Shown here: positions 35,180 to 47,097 of the stretch, in pieces
How the letters are laid out: every line of letters starts with the position of its first letter
Position numbering within the stretch: position 1 is the stretch's first letter
Origin: Apostichopus parvimensis
Taxonomy: Eukaryota > Echinodermata > Holothuroidea > Aspidochirotida > Stichopodidae
DNA: 64,000 bases
Direction of reading: 5' to 3'
Assembly (NCBI GenBank): GCA_000934455.1
Contig: KN883845.1
Location: 29,795 to 93,794, forward strand
Notes under the pieces: model-generated
What the model saw: only the letters and a program-made list of their open reading frames with translations
Database searches by the model: none
What the model was told of the DNA's origin: nothing
Made by a program: the position numbers and the translations under genes

Positions 35180-36980
35180 CTCGCTCGTGTACAGCCAGTC
35201 GTGTGCTTTTTGAGAAACGCTTGATGCTGTTGGATTGTGCACAACGCCATCTATTATGTCGTAACTTTCTTTTCTCAAATCGACCTTTTGACCTTGAGGG
35301 ACGACTTAACAAAGTTAGGGTATGTATATGTACCCTCGTATAAAAGTGAACTTTAAGTCAACAGTCGATTTTTCGGGAATATCTTTTCTGTTTGCAATAT
35401 ATATGTTCATTGGAAGAAGTGTTTTGCATCTGAATTTCCATTTCACACAATGCCCTGGTAAATTGTTGAGATATTTATCACTGATTTGTTTTTAAACAAG
35501 ATATACAAAAATTAGGGTGCTAATTTTTAGTGAAGATTTCTCTATGTTTTGCACATGCGCAGTATAGCAATATCAAACTTAACGACGTTCGCACCCTTTG
35601 TGTGGTGAGAAGTAAGGTGGATAGAATACGTTACATTTTGGTTCTGTCAAGTTCAAAATCAAATGCCTATAACCATGGTGAGTAATTAAATTGATCAGTG
35701 ATAAATAATTATAAGGTAGGCATAATATTATGACTGAATATTATATGGATATTGGAATATTTTGTGAATGTGGATCTGACCTGCTATATGCATTGGCCAT
35801 GGCTAACTTTACTGCAGTTAGCGTATCGTTATGGCTAGTCTGTAACATACTACTGGTAATATGTGTTGTGGTAGAAAGCTGCAGCATTTGTATTGTAGGC
35901 CCCTAGGCTATTGCTAGCTATTCCTATCCCAGAATACATTAACGAATAGGCCTATGCCTAGATACAACATGAATAGGCCTTTTGGCTAAGATCATGTGTA
36001 GTATCTGTTCCCTTTCGAGGGCAATGGTGATGCACACCCGACGATGATCACACAGCCACAGTCCCGCTGCAAGGCGACTAGGGTTGAGAGCGGATCAGTC
36101 GTTCGGTAGTTTGGTTTTCGTGCCCAGGTTCTTCCTGGGCGACTTTTCTTAAAAAGTAGATACAATATGAATAGGCGTAGCATTCTCTGGGCTCATATTC
36201 TAGGATTATTTATGTAATTCAGGGACACCTAGAAAATAATAACCGAGGCTCCATAAATTTCACTGCAGGGTGTTGTTGACCAGAAATATAGCTACAGCTA
36301 ACCTACGGTAGTGTTTGACCGATAAAATGCCAGATAATCACATGTTAAAGGGCTGATTATCAGGCAATTGGTAAGAAAGGGACCTTGCCTAGGCCATAGG
36401 CGTAACTGTTGGCTAATTTGGCACAATTGAGTTTGGTTTATTGCCAAATACAGCTAGTGATAGGTCTAATTCTAGCAAAAAGAGAAGCAGCTAGCATGGA
36501 TAATGATGTTCCCTTCTGTGTCATTCTTTACAGAACTAAACAAGTTTTGTTTGTGCAGTATATAGGTGCAAACTTCCATGGTACCTCGATGGTACACATG
36601 TCTTCAAACTTTGTATGTGAGAATTTGTTGCAAGCACAACTATTTGGTTACAAATAGCCTAGGTGTACAACTTTTTGACTAAGAGCCTGATAATACATCA
36701 CTGTGGAGTCTCCTATTGTGATATTAATGTATGCAAAGGATGCTCATGTTTCACAGTGAGACTTTCACTTTCACGTATCGTCTGCAGGTGAAATTGTGAA
36801 ACTTTACAGTAAAATGCCATGTACACTTGCTCTCATCTAAGTTTTGTTTAAATGTTTTCATTTTGGAATGCACTTTGAACATAGTTCACTGGAATTTTGT
36901 GTTTTGAGATCTGCATTTATATGCATGAACAATTATCTTTCAAATATTCAGGTTTGAAGCAGCAATCTCTTGAATGCTAA
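35180..36980. other. Region upstream of the SET/recombinase gene, no ORF
   Basis: No coding sequence stands out. A possible untranslated first exon ends at ATAACCATG|GTGAGT near 35680, which would fit a 5' exon of the gene that follows, but this is only a donor match. AGGCCT words occur at 35900-35980. Confidence 0.35.
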
Positions 36981-37214
36981 CTTTGATACATCATGCCTGG
37001 TCATTATAATCTTCTTAGTGACGTAGAAAACTCTGAGCTGGTTTATATGTGACTGTTACATTAATTATACACTTGTAGTTATAATGCACCAGCCTTGACG
37101 TGTGGATATTTCAGACTGACAGCACATGCTTGCTTCTTGATAAATAAAGTAAAGATGCTTTGTTTTTCCCTCTGCAGATGAGAAATAGAATAAGACAGTA
37201 TTAACTTAACCCAG

Positions 37215-37816
37215 TGGATGATGCCAAAAATCACTGCAGAAAAAGCCAAGATAAGCCTGGATTTGAAGGCAAATTTATAAACCATTACATCGGTATGTGA
37301 GCAATTCTTATGTCATAGGTCATATGATATGAATCTTACAGGTACTTTAGATTAGTTCATGAGTCAAGATTTAGTTGCGGTTTAAAAATGACTGTAAAGC
37401 AGAGCTTTTAACACCAATGTCATCAAAATTGCAATTTTGTGTCAGTTGTCAGTTGATTACATAATGTTTATGTAACATTAATTGTAATCATACGCATTTT
37501 TATCTTACGTTTCAATAGTGATAGGGATAAAAAAAAGTATGCTTGAAACTATCATACAATAACTCTGTGTTTTTTGTTTAAAATGTAATTAAGGTTTGGT
37601 TTACTATTCACTGAACTCTTTGTACTCAGTAACATTATGCGTGTGTATTGTTTATGTTACAGGCCAGGGAGTTTTCACAACTACAAGTTTTAAGAAGGGA
37701 GACTTCCTACTAGAGTATGCAGGGGTTCTTATCACAGCAGAGGAAGGAAGTAAAAGGGACGAAGAGTAGCCACCACTGGCAGTTTCTTATTCTTTTTTGG
37801 AAAAGATAAGTGGTAG
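37215..37816 (+). CDS. Exons for the N-terminal half of the SET domain
   Basis: The first exon, after TTAACCCAG, reads DDAKNHCRKSQDKPGFEGKF and INHYI, splitting a Gly codon at 37292|GTATGT. The second, after TTATGTTACAG at 37663, reads GQGVFTTTSFKKGDFLLEYA, then GVLITAEEGSKRDEE. This matches the KMT5A-type start 'KPGF...GRGVF-T--F-KGDF--EY-G'. After DEE comes a TAG, and the following YSFFGKDKW-like stretch is only legible with a change of frame at a T run, so the exon no longer encodes a working domain. Confidence 0.65.
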
Positions 37817-38773
37817 GTACACATACAAAGCAAATATATATACCAAAAGAACCAATTGAATCCATTGTTTCCAAGCATCATTTTGTTTCTAATTATACCT
37901 CATTGTGCCTAATATTCTAATTTGTTTTACTCCTGTTCTCCAAATTAACCAGACCAGATAGCATTATCGAAACTAAATGTATAGTCATTTCTCTATCTGT
38001 TTATTGACACAGTGACCAGCCACTAATAGTAGAGATTTTGAAGGAAAGTTGCAGCACCTGTATTTCTAGAGCATTTTTTCCAACATTTAGGGAGGATGTA
38101 CTAACGGGGGCAAGTAACTCACTATTTTAGTTGAAAATGTGATGGTTGCTATTATGTTTGGCTGTTTCTAGGACCAAAATACCAGTTCTGCTAATAATTG
38201 ATGTCACTCACTGCACAAGGCACCATTGTTTATCTTATCGTTATTGACTCATTAAATGCTCTGCATCTTCCAACTGTCATTCAGAATGGACAAAACTAGG
38301 TTAACTATAAGACTATAGGTCCTTCTTCATAACTCATTGCCAACTGGTTGTTTGTTGTCATAAACTGCTGAGCTGTTTGCTGGATGCGTGATAAGGTAGC
38401 ATTTTAGTTCACTAAATGCACAATGCTCTTAAATGCACAAATCATTTTTCAATAATTAGCCTAAACTTGAAGAGAACTGGAATATAAGCTGATATTGGTA
38501 TCACTATTGGAAATTTGTGATGGACATTTCAACACCTACACACACAACTGTATATCCTCCTTTAAAGGTGGAAAAGAAAACAGAATTTTCCTATGTAACA
38601 TGAAAAACAGGATTGCGAATATTGGTAGTATTAAAATAGAAATTGACCTTCAAAACATGTTAAAATATGGTACTGGTATTTTGCAGTATTGCTGCTGTAG
38701 TTTTTTGTTCTTTTGGATTCTGCTATTGGTGCTATAAATGTTTTCAAACCTTACTAGCTGGAGAAAACACTTG

Positions 38774-38868
38774 AATATTCAATTGGCTATACATAAACTG
38801 TATTCACAACAACACTCTGGCCAGTTAAATATTCAATTGGCTATACATAAACTGTATTCACAACAGCA
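38774..38868. repeat. 54-bp tandem duplication (partial second copy)
   Basis: AATATTCAATTGGCTATACA... through GTATTCACAACA starts at 38774 and again at 38828, nearly unchanged. Confidence 0.8.
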
Positions 38869-39046
38869 CAGCCTAGGATCGATGAATGGCCATTGATTTT
38901 CAAAAGACCCTTGACGTATACTATTACCTGCTTAAATATGGCATTGTTTCAAACAAGGTTATCCGGGTACCCGCCCGACGCGATACTACCCGGTTCCTAA
39001 TTTATTACCCGAATCCTACGCAAAGTGTGATTTTTTTTGGGCAGAC

Positions 39047-39223
39047 CGATGGTTAGGCAGATTTCCCATTGACTTAGTGTGGTGTTAGGCTACCATGCGG
39101 TCGAAAATAACAGCAATAACGAAAGTATCCATGGGATATGTTATAACTGCGTCACAATTTTAGCTAATAAACAGATGGCTTGGCTAGATTATGCCATTGA
39201 CTTAGTGTGGCGTTAGGCTACCA
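39047..39223. repeat. Spaced direct repeat (~50 bp, offset ~126 bp)
   Basis: A block of about 50 bp built on GATGG...CCATTGACTTAGTGTGG(T/C)GTTAGGCTACCA occurs at 39047-39095 and 39173-39223. It lies within the long intron that splits the SET domain. Confidence 0.65.
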
Positions 39224-39229
39224 AGAAAT

Positions 39230-39440
39230 TATTATTTATTCATTTGTTTATTATTTTATTTCATTTATTATTATTTACTATTTTTATCATTAATTATTTG
39301 TTTTTATTTATTATTTAAAATTGTTAGTTATTTATTTATTTCTTATTTCTAAATTTGTGAATTTTTTTATTTGGGTTTTTTATTCCTTTTTTATTGCTAT
39401 TTTTATTTTTATCATTTATTATTTATTTCATTCGTTTATT
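39230..39440. repeat. T-rich low-complexity tract ((TTTA)n-like)
   Basis: About 200 bp dominated by TTTATTATTTATT words. Confidence 0.8.
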
Positions 39441-40028
39441 TCGAGTCACTCCCAGATAATGTATGTTGTCCAGTTACAGAGTTGTTGACAATTAACAATT
39501 CATAATCATGGACGTTAAATATGAATGTAAGAGACTGACTTCGGTCAGCTTGCGGCTTTGATAAGCCAATGAGGCTTCTTCGCGAGTTCCTGCTTGCAGG
39601 AGGATCTAATAAACATACATATATATAAGGAAAGGCTTACAAGGTACTTTAAGAGATGTTTATGGATTATAGACGGGATAACTAAAAATTAATAATCGCA
39701 AGTGGCTTTTTACTAATCGTTTATTCCAAATGCGATAAAATTGTGCGAATCGCGCGTCTTATGCGAACCCTGGGCCTGCATAATAGATAGTAGTAGTAAT
39801 AACTGTTTAAGAGCTAAATTGGAAATTTATATGGTCTGATCCAATAGACGTGTAGAGCAAGCATAAGCAGCGGCGGCAGTGCTATGTTAGTAGTAATGTT
39901 AATTATATGAAGTTATTAACAAGTTAATGAAAGAAACAAAAGCAAATATAAATTATTGAGGAAGGTTTTATACATTATCTTACCCCTACGTATTAGAACA
40001 TGAGAACATTGTCAGTAGAGAATATAAT

Positions 40029-40226
40029 TCATTTATTGTAGCTTCCAATATGTAATTTCTTGAAAATCGTGATACACGAGGGTAAACCTTTTTTACCCGA
40101 CGGGTAACGGCTCTCGGGTACCCGATTCCAGATTTTTGAACCCGTGTAAACACTAGTATGGAGATTCTGAAGCATGGCTGGTCTAATTACATTTGGGAGA
40201 AAAAAGTTCCTAGTCTCCATAGACAT
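40029..40226 (-). mobile_element. Possible LINE reverse-transcriptase C-terminal tail
   Basis: The minus-strand frame reads FFLPNVIRPAMLQNLHTSVY, TGSKIWNRVPESRYPSGKK and ITIFKKLHIGSYNK, then a stop. The pattern 'GSKIWN-(I/V)P ... FKK-L' is that of the last residues of many LINE RT ORFs. The stretch is rich in GGGTACCCG/ACCCG words, which also occur at 38960-39020, so a different repeat could explain the open frame. Confidence 0.35.
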
Positions 40227-40548
40227 GTAGACATGGGTTTATAAAAATTATATCTCCTTAACTCTTAGCTTTTTATTTCTTTTTTTTTTGGTTACTTTTT
40301 CACCTGTTCATTCAATTGTCCTTTTGTGCGCTCGTCTGTTAATCACTAATTTATTCATTGATTGAAAATGTCAATAATTTTGTTTTCTTAATTTTTATTG
40401 ATCCATTGATTGATATTATCCATCTGTTTGATTTTATTTTTAACCACTTATTGCATTCAAATTTCGAAAATTATTTACTTCTTAAGTACTGTTATTTTAT
40501 TATCCCCTTCGTTGATTATTCTGGAAATTTGTGTTCCTTTTTTTCATT

Positions 40549-43242
40549 GTTCATGCAACAAATAACTGAAAGAGGTTGGGTCGCTTGGTAAACGACAGTC
40601 CTGCAAAAGAAGTAAATTTCTACATGAAAGTTATTGATGTTGATGGTATTCAGCACCTTTGCTTTTTTGCGCGACATGACATAAGGAGTGGTAGTGAGTT
40701 GAGGTACGAATATGGAGTCCCAGGGTTACCATGGAGGCAAAAACGTAACCAAATTAAAAATCTTGCTGACCATATGTTTGATTGTGAACTGATGGAGGAA
40801 GGTACTGCTAAAGAGACTAGGGAAGCATCCAGCACAGAATTAATTGATGAGGAAAATAAAGGAAGGGGCCCAATTACTGCTGCCAAGGAAGGAGAAATAT
40901 CTGTATTGAAGAAAAGCAGTGTTGTAGATGAATCTTTTGCATTATCAGCCATGGAAGAGGATTGTGAAATAACAGCCAAAGAAACTGTTGTGGAGGAATG
41001 TGAACAAGCGAAGAAAGACACTGATGTAGAGGAGGCATGTGAAATCTCAGCTAAGAATATCATTGGAGAGGAAAGTAAATTAGCAGCCAAAGAAATTTCT
41101 GTGGAGGAATGTCAACAAGCGAAGAAAGACACTGATGTAGAGGAGGCATGTGAAATCATCGGAGAAGAAAGTGAAATAACAGCAAGAAAAACAGCTGTGA
41201 CAGAAGGTAACATTTTCAAGAAAGTCACTGTTGTGGAGGAAGTCATTAAAATACCTAACGAAGATACTTCTCAGGAGAATGGTGAAAGGCCAGTCACTGC
41301 TAGAGGGGATAGTGATACAGGCACAGAAACTCCTTTCATAACTGTTGCTAGAGAAATAGACGTGGGGGAAGTGAAATGCTTACAACGCTCCCGTGGTTGT
41401 GGACTTCCAATTTTCAACAAATGTTTGCGTCAGATTAGGCAAAGCAGAAAACGCCCAGCTTCTAGTGATTAACAATATGTATCTGATATTTGGGATTCAG
41501 AAAGCGATGTTGATGATCCCACCTACCAGTACAAAGGAAGCCAAAAATGCTTGTAGGTGAAAAAAGTCGTGATCGAGGCTTCACCAGTACCCCAAAGAAC
41601 CACAACTTGTCAAAAAAAAACCAGAAGACGGTGTCCATTCTGAAATATCTTCCAAGCGATTTTATCAAGGCATATCCGGTTAAAACACAAAGGTATCAAG
41701 GAAGTTGCAGATGTCATTGAGGCTCCTAAACAGGAACGTTTGATGCTGTTTGATGGTTTTAAGATAAGAGGAATTCTTAAAGAAAACCATCAAAAAAACT
41801 AACCAGGAGAACCCACAATATCAGCAAGAAAGGAATGCAGAACAGGGTCTGGGAACATTGTTATGTGTGGCAACTGTCAAAGATTCTACCATCCAAAGTT
41901 TTTTTGGCCAGACATAAAAAGATATGTCTGTCAGAGGCATGTGATGCAACTGTGTCTATACCTCTGTCATTGCAGACAAAACTTGATGGGGCTGATGACT
42001 TTCTGTGTGAAGTTCTTTGCAAATTGAGGGAGGATGATATTGGAAAGATTTGCAAAAAAGACCCTCTGATAATTCTGTTTGGCAAGAGGCTCTATATGAA
42101 GAGTAAATTAAAAGCTGACAAGAAGAATGAAGTGAGGAAATATGTTATGTTCTCAATGAGACGTTTGGCAGCCCTATATCTTGCTTTTAATGATGCAGAA
42201 CAGGAGTTGGGTCCTATTAACAGGGAAGATGCTACAGTTGCAGACATGTTCAAGAGGTGTAATTTCAGTCACTTAGAGCAAGCAGTGGTGTCATGCACAC
42301 TCAAAGGAGATGCAGAAGGTATGGATGATTTCAAACACGGCCTCAAGAGTGCCTTGTACTATCTGATCAAGAGAACAAGTAAGATACTGAAAGGAACTTA
42401 CCTCATTGATGAAAATGACAAGAAAGCTGACGATGTGGACAAGTTTGTAGACATATTTCAGCTAAACCATGATTATCTTTTCGGGGATGCATCATATGCC
42501 ATGGCAAAGAAAGGAAATGAAACACTCCGCAAACCAGCAGAAATGCCTCTAGAAGCAGATGCCAAGACAGTTACAGACTATACTGTATCAAGGTTGCAGG
42601 AGATTGTCAATGACCCCTTCAGCCTATTTAATTCACATTTGGATGTTGAACTGAGAGACTTGCTAGTGTGTCGTCTTACACTTTTCAATGCAAGACGAGG
42701 AGGGGAACCTTGCCGTCTGAGACTGTGCGAATGGAAAGATGCAGAAGGAAGTGTATGGATTGACCCTGGTGAGGTAGAGAAACTAGACAATGCATTAGAC
42801 AAGTCTCTTGCAAAGGATATGAAGATTGCATACCAAATAGGAAAAGGCAACAAACACTTAGTGCCAGTGTTAATGCCTTCCGATACAGTTGAACCGTTGA
42901 AGAAGATTGGAAATGAAGAAAACAGACTTGCTGCTGGGATTTCTCTAAATAATCCCTATGTCTTTGCAAGCACTCATAATTCCTTGTACCATGTGTCAGG
43001 CTGGCATGCAGTTCATAGTGTCTGTGAAAAGTTGGAGTTGGAAAAAGGACATCTGCTTACAGCTACAAAAAATAGACACAGAGTGAGTACGATGTACGCC
43101 GTGATGGACATACCAGAAAGTGACAGACGATATTTTTATGAACATATGGGCCACTGAAAGGAAATCAATCATGATATTTACCAGGCCCCACTTGCTCTAA
43201 TGGAAGTCCTCAAGGTTGGACGCTCACTAAAAGCAATTGATG
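40549..43242 (+). CDS. Long exon: SET C-terminus, acidic linker, zinc fingers, recombinase-like domain (broken)
   Basis: It begins VHATNN[stop]KRLGRLVNDSP, then NFYMKVIDVDGIQHLCFFAR, HDIRSGSELRYEYG and PGLPWRQKR, the SET C-terminal motifs (LGRLVND; RDI--GEEL-Y-YG). An acidic linker follows, in which VEECEQAKKDTDVEEACEI recurs. After TAA 41470 coding sense continues with shifts: C2H2-like (RRRCPF, ILSRHIRLKH) and CGNCQRFYHPKFF ... RHKKIC. The recombinase-like part has the expected Arg at LFNARRGGEPCRLRL (42681-42725), a basic GKGNKHLVPV strand, NRHRVST (the H-x-x-R box, 43071-43089), MGH, and a tyrosine in IYQAPLAL (TAC at 43179). A TGA at 43155 sits just before that tyrosine, where related proteins have Ser. 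The exon ends GAT G|GTAAGT. Confidence 0.7.
40990..41155 (+). repeat. Internal coding repeat in the acidic linker
   Basis: A block of about 57 bp encoding EECEQAKKDTDVEEACEI at 40996 recurs almost unchanged at about 41105 (EECQQAKKDTDVEEACEI), with looser Glu/Lys/Ala copies before and after it. Confidence 0.75.
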
Positions 43243-43639
43243 GTAAGTATATATTTTCAAACATTCCTTGACATTGCAAAGAATATTAAGTATTGTGCTC
43301 TTATACATGATGTATCATTTTCCCAATATGTCTTTCCAGTCAATCATAACATATTAAACATGGTTGATTTTCCAGTTACTTTTTCATAAAGAAAACATAT
43401 TATTTTGGTAATCCAGTGAATGTAATGCATCTCATACCTCTACCTTAAAGTGAACATTGATACTGAATTTGTTATGTAGTTTTTAATATTGCATTTTTCA
43501 TGAACCAAATATATAATAATGATATACCCAGAAGTTGCAGTTATGCAACATTATATCTTGTGGAATCGGTTACATACAATAAATATCCACAAGGTATGTA
43601 TAAAACTCTAAATTTCAACATCCTCCTCCAATAGTGCAG

Positions 43640-43714
43640 ATGCTGAAAAAGATGACGAAGAGGAAGCAGAAGTGAGAGCTCCATGTTTTTCCCAAGTCCA
43701 AAAGCGTAGACAAG
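43640..43714 (+). CDS. Small acidic exon, copy 1 of 3
   Basis: After AATAGTGCAG the exon (75 nt, phase 1 in and out) encodes DAEKDDEEEAEVRAPCFSQV and QKRRQ, then G|GTAGTG. It is joined in phase to the end of the recombinase exon. The pattern is an acidic stretch, a Cys, then a basic QKRR end. Confidence 0.7.
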
Positions 43715-43988
43715 GTAGTGTTTATCTTACAACTTTGTATATATGGAATTGAACTATACATGCTTACAGTAGCTACATTCAGTACCTAATTATAAGTGCT
43801 GTTGTTTGATTGAGTGGCTGACATTTCTGAGTACTGTGTACTGTGCATCTCTGTTGCCCACTGTATATAACATGGTACTGACCTCATTGTGGAATAGTAG
43901 GCCTCGTTCTTGTAATATATCATTTTGATTTAATCTGTATCCACAATGTATGTTAAACCTGTATCTCAAAATTTCCTTAGTAATTCAC

Positions 43989-44063
43989 ATGCCAATCAAG
44001 ATGAAGATGAGGAGGCCGATGTGCAAGTTCCATGTTCCTCTCAAGTCAAGAAGCGTAGTCAAG
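43989..44063 (+). pseudogene. Small acidic exon, copy 2 of 3, acceptor site lost
   Basis: This 75-nt copy encodes DANQDEDEEADVQVPCSSQV and KKRSQ, then G|GTATAA. The base pair before the exon is AC (TAATTCAC) where the other copies have AG (GTGCAG, ATTCAG), so this copy is probably skipped in splicing. Confidence 0.6.
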
Positions 44064-44382
44064 GTATAAATAGTAACTTATTAACTTCGTAACTTCTTTA
44101 TGTATCTTGGAAGTGAACTGGTATTTAGCTATGTACAGTAGCTAAGTGCACTATATTGCAGAAAACGTTGATATATGTGCTTTTATGTATAAAATATGTG
44201 CTGTCGTTTGAAATGGTTGACATGATATGTATGTGTGTACTAAACCTGTGTATCTTGATCTGTTGCTCACTAGTGTAAAATGATAGTGGAATAGTACTTC
44301 TTGTTGTGGAATCATTTGGATGTAACCTGTATCCACAATGTATGTTGAACTGTAAACCTAAAAATTTCACCCATTAATTCAG

Positions 44383-44454
44383 ATGCCAAAGAAGATGAAG
44401 ATGAGCAGGATGTGGAAGCTCCATGTTCCTCTCGAGTCAAGAAGCGTATACAAC
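44383..44454 (+). CDS. Small acidic exon, copy 3 of 3
   Basis: After TTAATTCAG the exon (72 nt) encodes DAKEDEDEQDVEAPCSSRVK and KRIQ, then C|GTACTG. Intron sequence before copies 2 and 3 is also shared (CTGTATCCACAATGTATGTT), so duplication took in exon plus intron. Confidence 0.65.
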
Positions 44455-44626
44455 GTACTGTGTGTTCATTTTAGAAAGTTCTGTCTGTACCTTGGAATTT
44501 AATTGCTCATGTTTAGCTAGCTTGTTAAGTGCAGTAGTGTACAAAGTATTGAAAGGTCCCTACTGATGTGAAAGTCACCCTGCTACAACCATGCATCTGT
44601 GTTGCTCAGCGTTACATCATTCTGAC

Positions 44627-45600
44627 TTCACTGAATAATTTGTCTTCCTATTCTTTGAGTGAATGGCATATTTGTATATTGAATCCATGCGATCTGACGT
44701 CTGTATCCAGAACTGTTGCATCATGCTGAATACTTTGTGGAATGATACGTGTACCTATTGCTTGAATGATTTTTGAGATAAATAATTGCCTGCAACACCC
44801 ATGAAATCTGTACCGAACATAGCACAGCCATACATTACATTGGACATAAATGTCTACCTATTTTTGGAGTGGTTTACATATATTGTGTACAAGAACTATG
44901 CAATCTATATTGTAGTACTAGCACTGTCTCTTTATACTGAACACTTTGTAAATAATATGTGTACCTGTTCTTTGAATGATGTACATATTAAATTGTAACT
45001 TAGTCTTGCAAACTGTATTCTCTACCTATTGCATGAAACTGTTCATACTATTGTGAAATAATATGGCAACCTATTGTTGTATAGATGCCAAGTGCATTTG
45101 TCAGAGCCCTTGACCCATAGAAGTTGTATTGTTCTATGCTGCATGATAAACTGAATGAGTGTGGAAGTATATGTGTACCTATTGTTTAAATGAAGGGTCA
45201 ACACATATGTCAGACTGGAACCATTCACGCAATGAGTGTTGTGCAATAGTATTGTTGCATCTGACTACAGCTTTGTGGAAGAATATGTCTATACCTAGTA
45301 ATTTGGATGAATGGTCAACACCCGTACTTTTGCCAGAGTACTTGAACCATGCAATTTGTATTGTATTCTACTGCATCATAAACTGAATGAATTGTGGAAT
45401 AATATGTCTACCTATTGTGTGAATGAATGGTGAACACATATGTCGGACTGGAAGCATTCCTACCATCACATATACGTATTTAATTATATAAATCTTGCAA
45501 TCTGTATTGTTCATTGAAGCATATTTCTGGCTACATTATTGTGGAACAATATGTCTACCAATTCTTTGAATGATTGGTCAACACCTTTATATTTTTTCCC
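44627..45600. repeat. Degenerate ~110-bp tandem repeat array in an intron
   Basis: The phrase TGTGGAATAATATGTCTACC, followed by TATTGTTTGAATGAATGGTC and AACACATATGTC, recurs with changes at about 44730, 44947, 45052, 45158, 45272, 45390 and 45539, a spacing of about 105-150 bp (one larger step at the start). Between copies, words like GAACCATGCAATTTGTATTG and CTGCATCATAAACTGAATGA also recur. Short ORFs in the array are chance. Confidence 0.65.
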
Positions 45601-46224
45601 AAATCGTAGCATGGAATTGAAGAAAATATATTTTTATTTTATTTCATTGTTGGAATGCAAATGTAAGAAAATTTTTTTTCCACTTTTGCTGGCATTTATT
45701 GCTTTAAAATGGATTTGACTGCTCATGAAGTGCGACCATTTGCAGTTGACCATTTTTGTTATCCTTCTACTATGTAATTATTTTGCCTTCAAAACTATAT
45801 TATGACTGTATGTTTGCATGGTATAAGTACAGTAGGTCGGCACATGATCCAGGATTCCATTCAATGATTTTCTTAACTGCTACAAGGAATGTTAACTCAA
45901 GAATATTGAAAGTGTCACTACTTTGATATACTCAAAAGACTGTTACTGTGCATGCTGTTCGTTGAATTGTTCATTTGTGTTGGCTACTGTTTTAAAACTT
46001 GCTAATTATGGTGATCCCAATGTGTGAGGGTGGTATCCTGTCAGTGTTGCAGGGTTTTGAAAGTCACTATTCAGAAGCTGGATAAGTCTGGATATTGTAT
46101 TTACTGCCTTATTTCTAGTTGACAAGAAAAAGTGTACAAAGATCTCACTTGTTTGTGTTGTTCAATTATAATTATTATTCTTTGTCCCTGAATTGTTCAA
46201 TCATATATCTGTTATCATTCTCAG

Positions 46225-46320
46225 GTCGCAGATACACTCACCGGACAAATGATGAAGAACATGAGGTTATAAATTACTTCAACTCATTCATTCTTGACAA
46301 ATAATCAAAGAAACTACCAG
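46225..46320 (+). pseudogene. Penultimate exon of the SET/recombinase gene, with a stop
   Basis: After CATTCTCAG (phase 1) it reads GRRYTHRTNDEEHEVINYFN, SFILDK, then TAA, SKKLPG and the donor at 46321. The sense continues past the stop into the next exon in the same phase, so the TAA looks like a nonsense change and not a true end. Confidence 0.55.
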
Positions 46321-47097
46321 GTCAGAACTAAATAAATGGTACTTTTTGTTATGATATGTAGGCAATGACTTCCTACCAGTTTGTCTGCTAGCAAGTATTC
46401 AACATGTATTTGTGTACATGCATTATCACTATCTTTGGATTTATCATTGAGTTTGTGGTCTGCATGCATATGTGCGAGTGGGTGTGATGCATATGTCTGT
46501 TGGTTAGCTATTTGAGGGTCAGGAAACCTATTTCACCTAAGAACATCAAAAACTAGGATCCTTTCAATGAAAACTGTGGATGAACACTAATTTGGAGAGG
46601 TTTTATCATTTGCGTTTGACTAGGATTCAGAAATTAACAAGCCATGTATGTAGTAATTACCACCCCCCCCCCCCCAACATCCTGCTGAAATGACTTTCTT
46701 TTTCGTCCTTATCCGAAACATATGAGAGCATATTCCGGGACTTAGCCACTTTTCCAAAAGCAGAATGGGATGGAGGTACGCAATGGTTGCACACAGTTGC
46801 TTGATAGCTGGGTTTGACTAATTGCAATTTCATATAATGCAACACTTACGGGAGCAGCCTGCTATGCTGGACTTGAACATTTTATCTGTAACACATTTCC
46901 CATTGGTAAACCATGTCCTCATCTTGGAACTTTTAGGTTGCAAGTCAGTAGTGCTGTGCATGTTTAATTAATCTACTTACAGTTTCAGTGTTGTCATTAA
47001 TTATCTTAAGCACAGGTTTTCAAATTCAGGTAAACACTTTTGTGACTGTTTCACTTCATGTACTACATCTTTATTCCATCATTTCAGGAAGGAAATA

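Noticed and set aside
38947-40152. Possible hAT-like element bounded by GGGTACCCG words at 38960 and 40120
   Set aside because: GGGTACCCG is itself a palindrome, so the two sites match in any orientation; no target duplication or longer inverted ends could be shown, and the right site falls in a LINE-tail-like frame.
40650-42969. Minus-strand ORFs opposite the SET/recombinase exon
   Set aside because: They mirror the biased codon use of the plus-strand coding sequence and match nothing.
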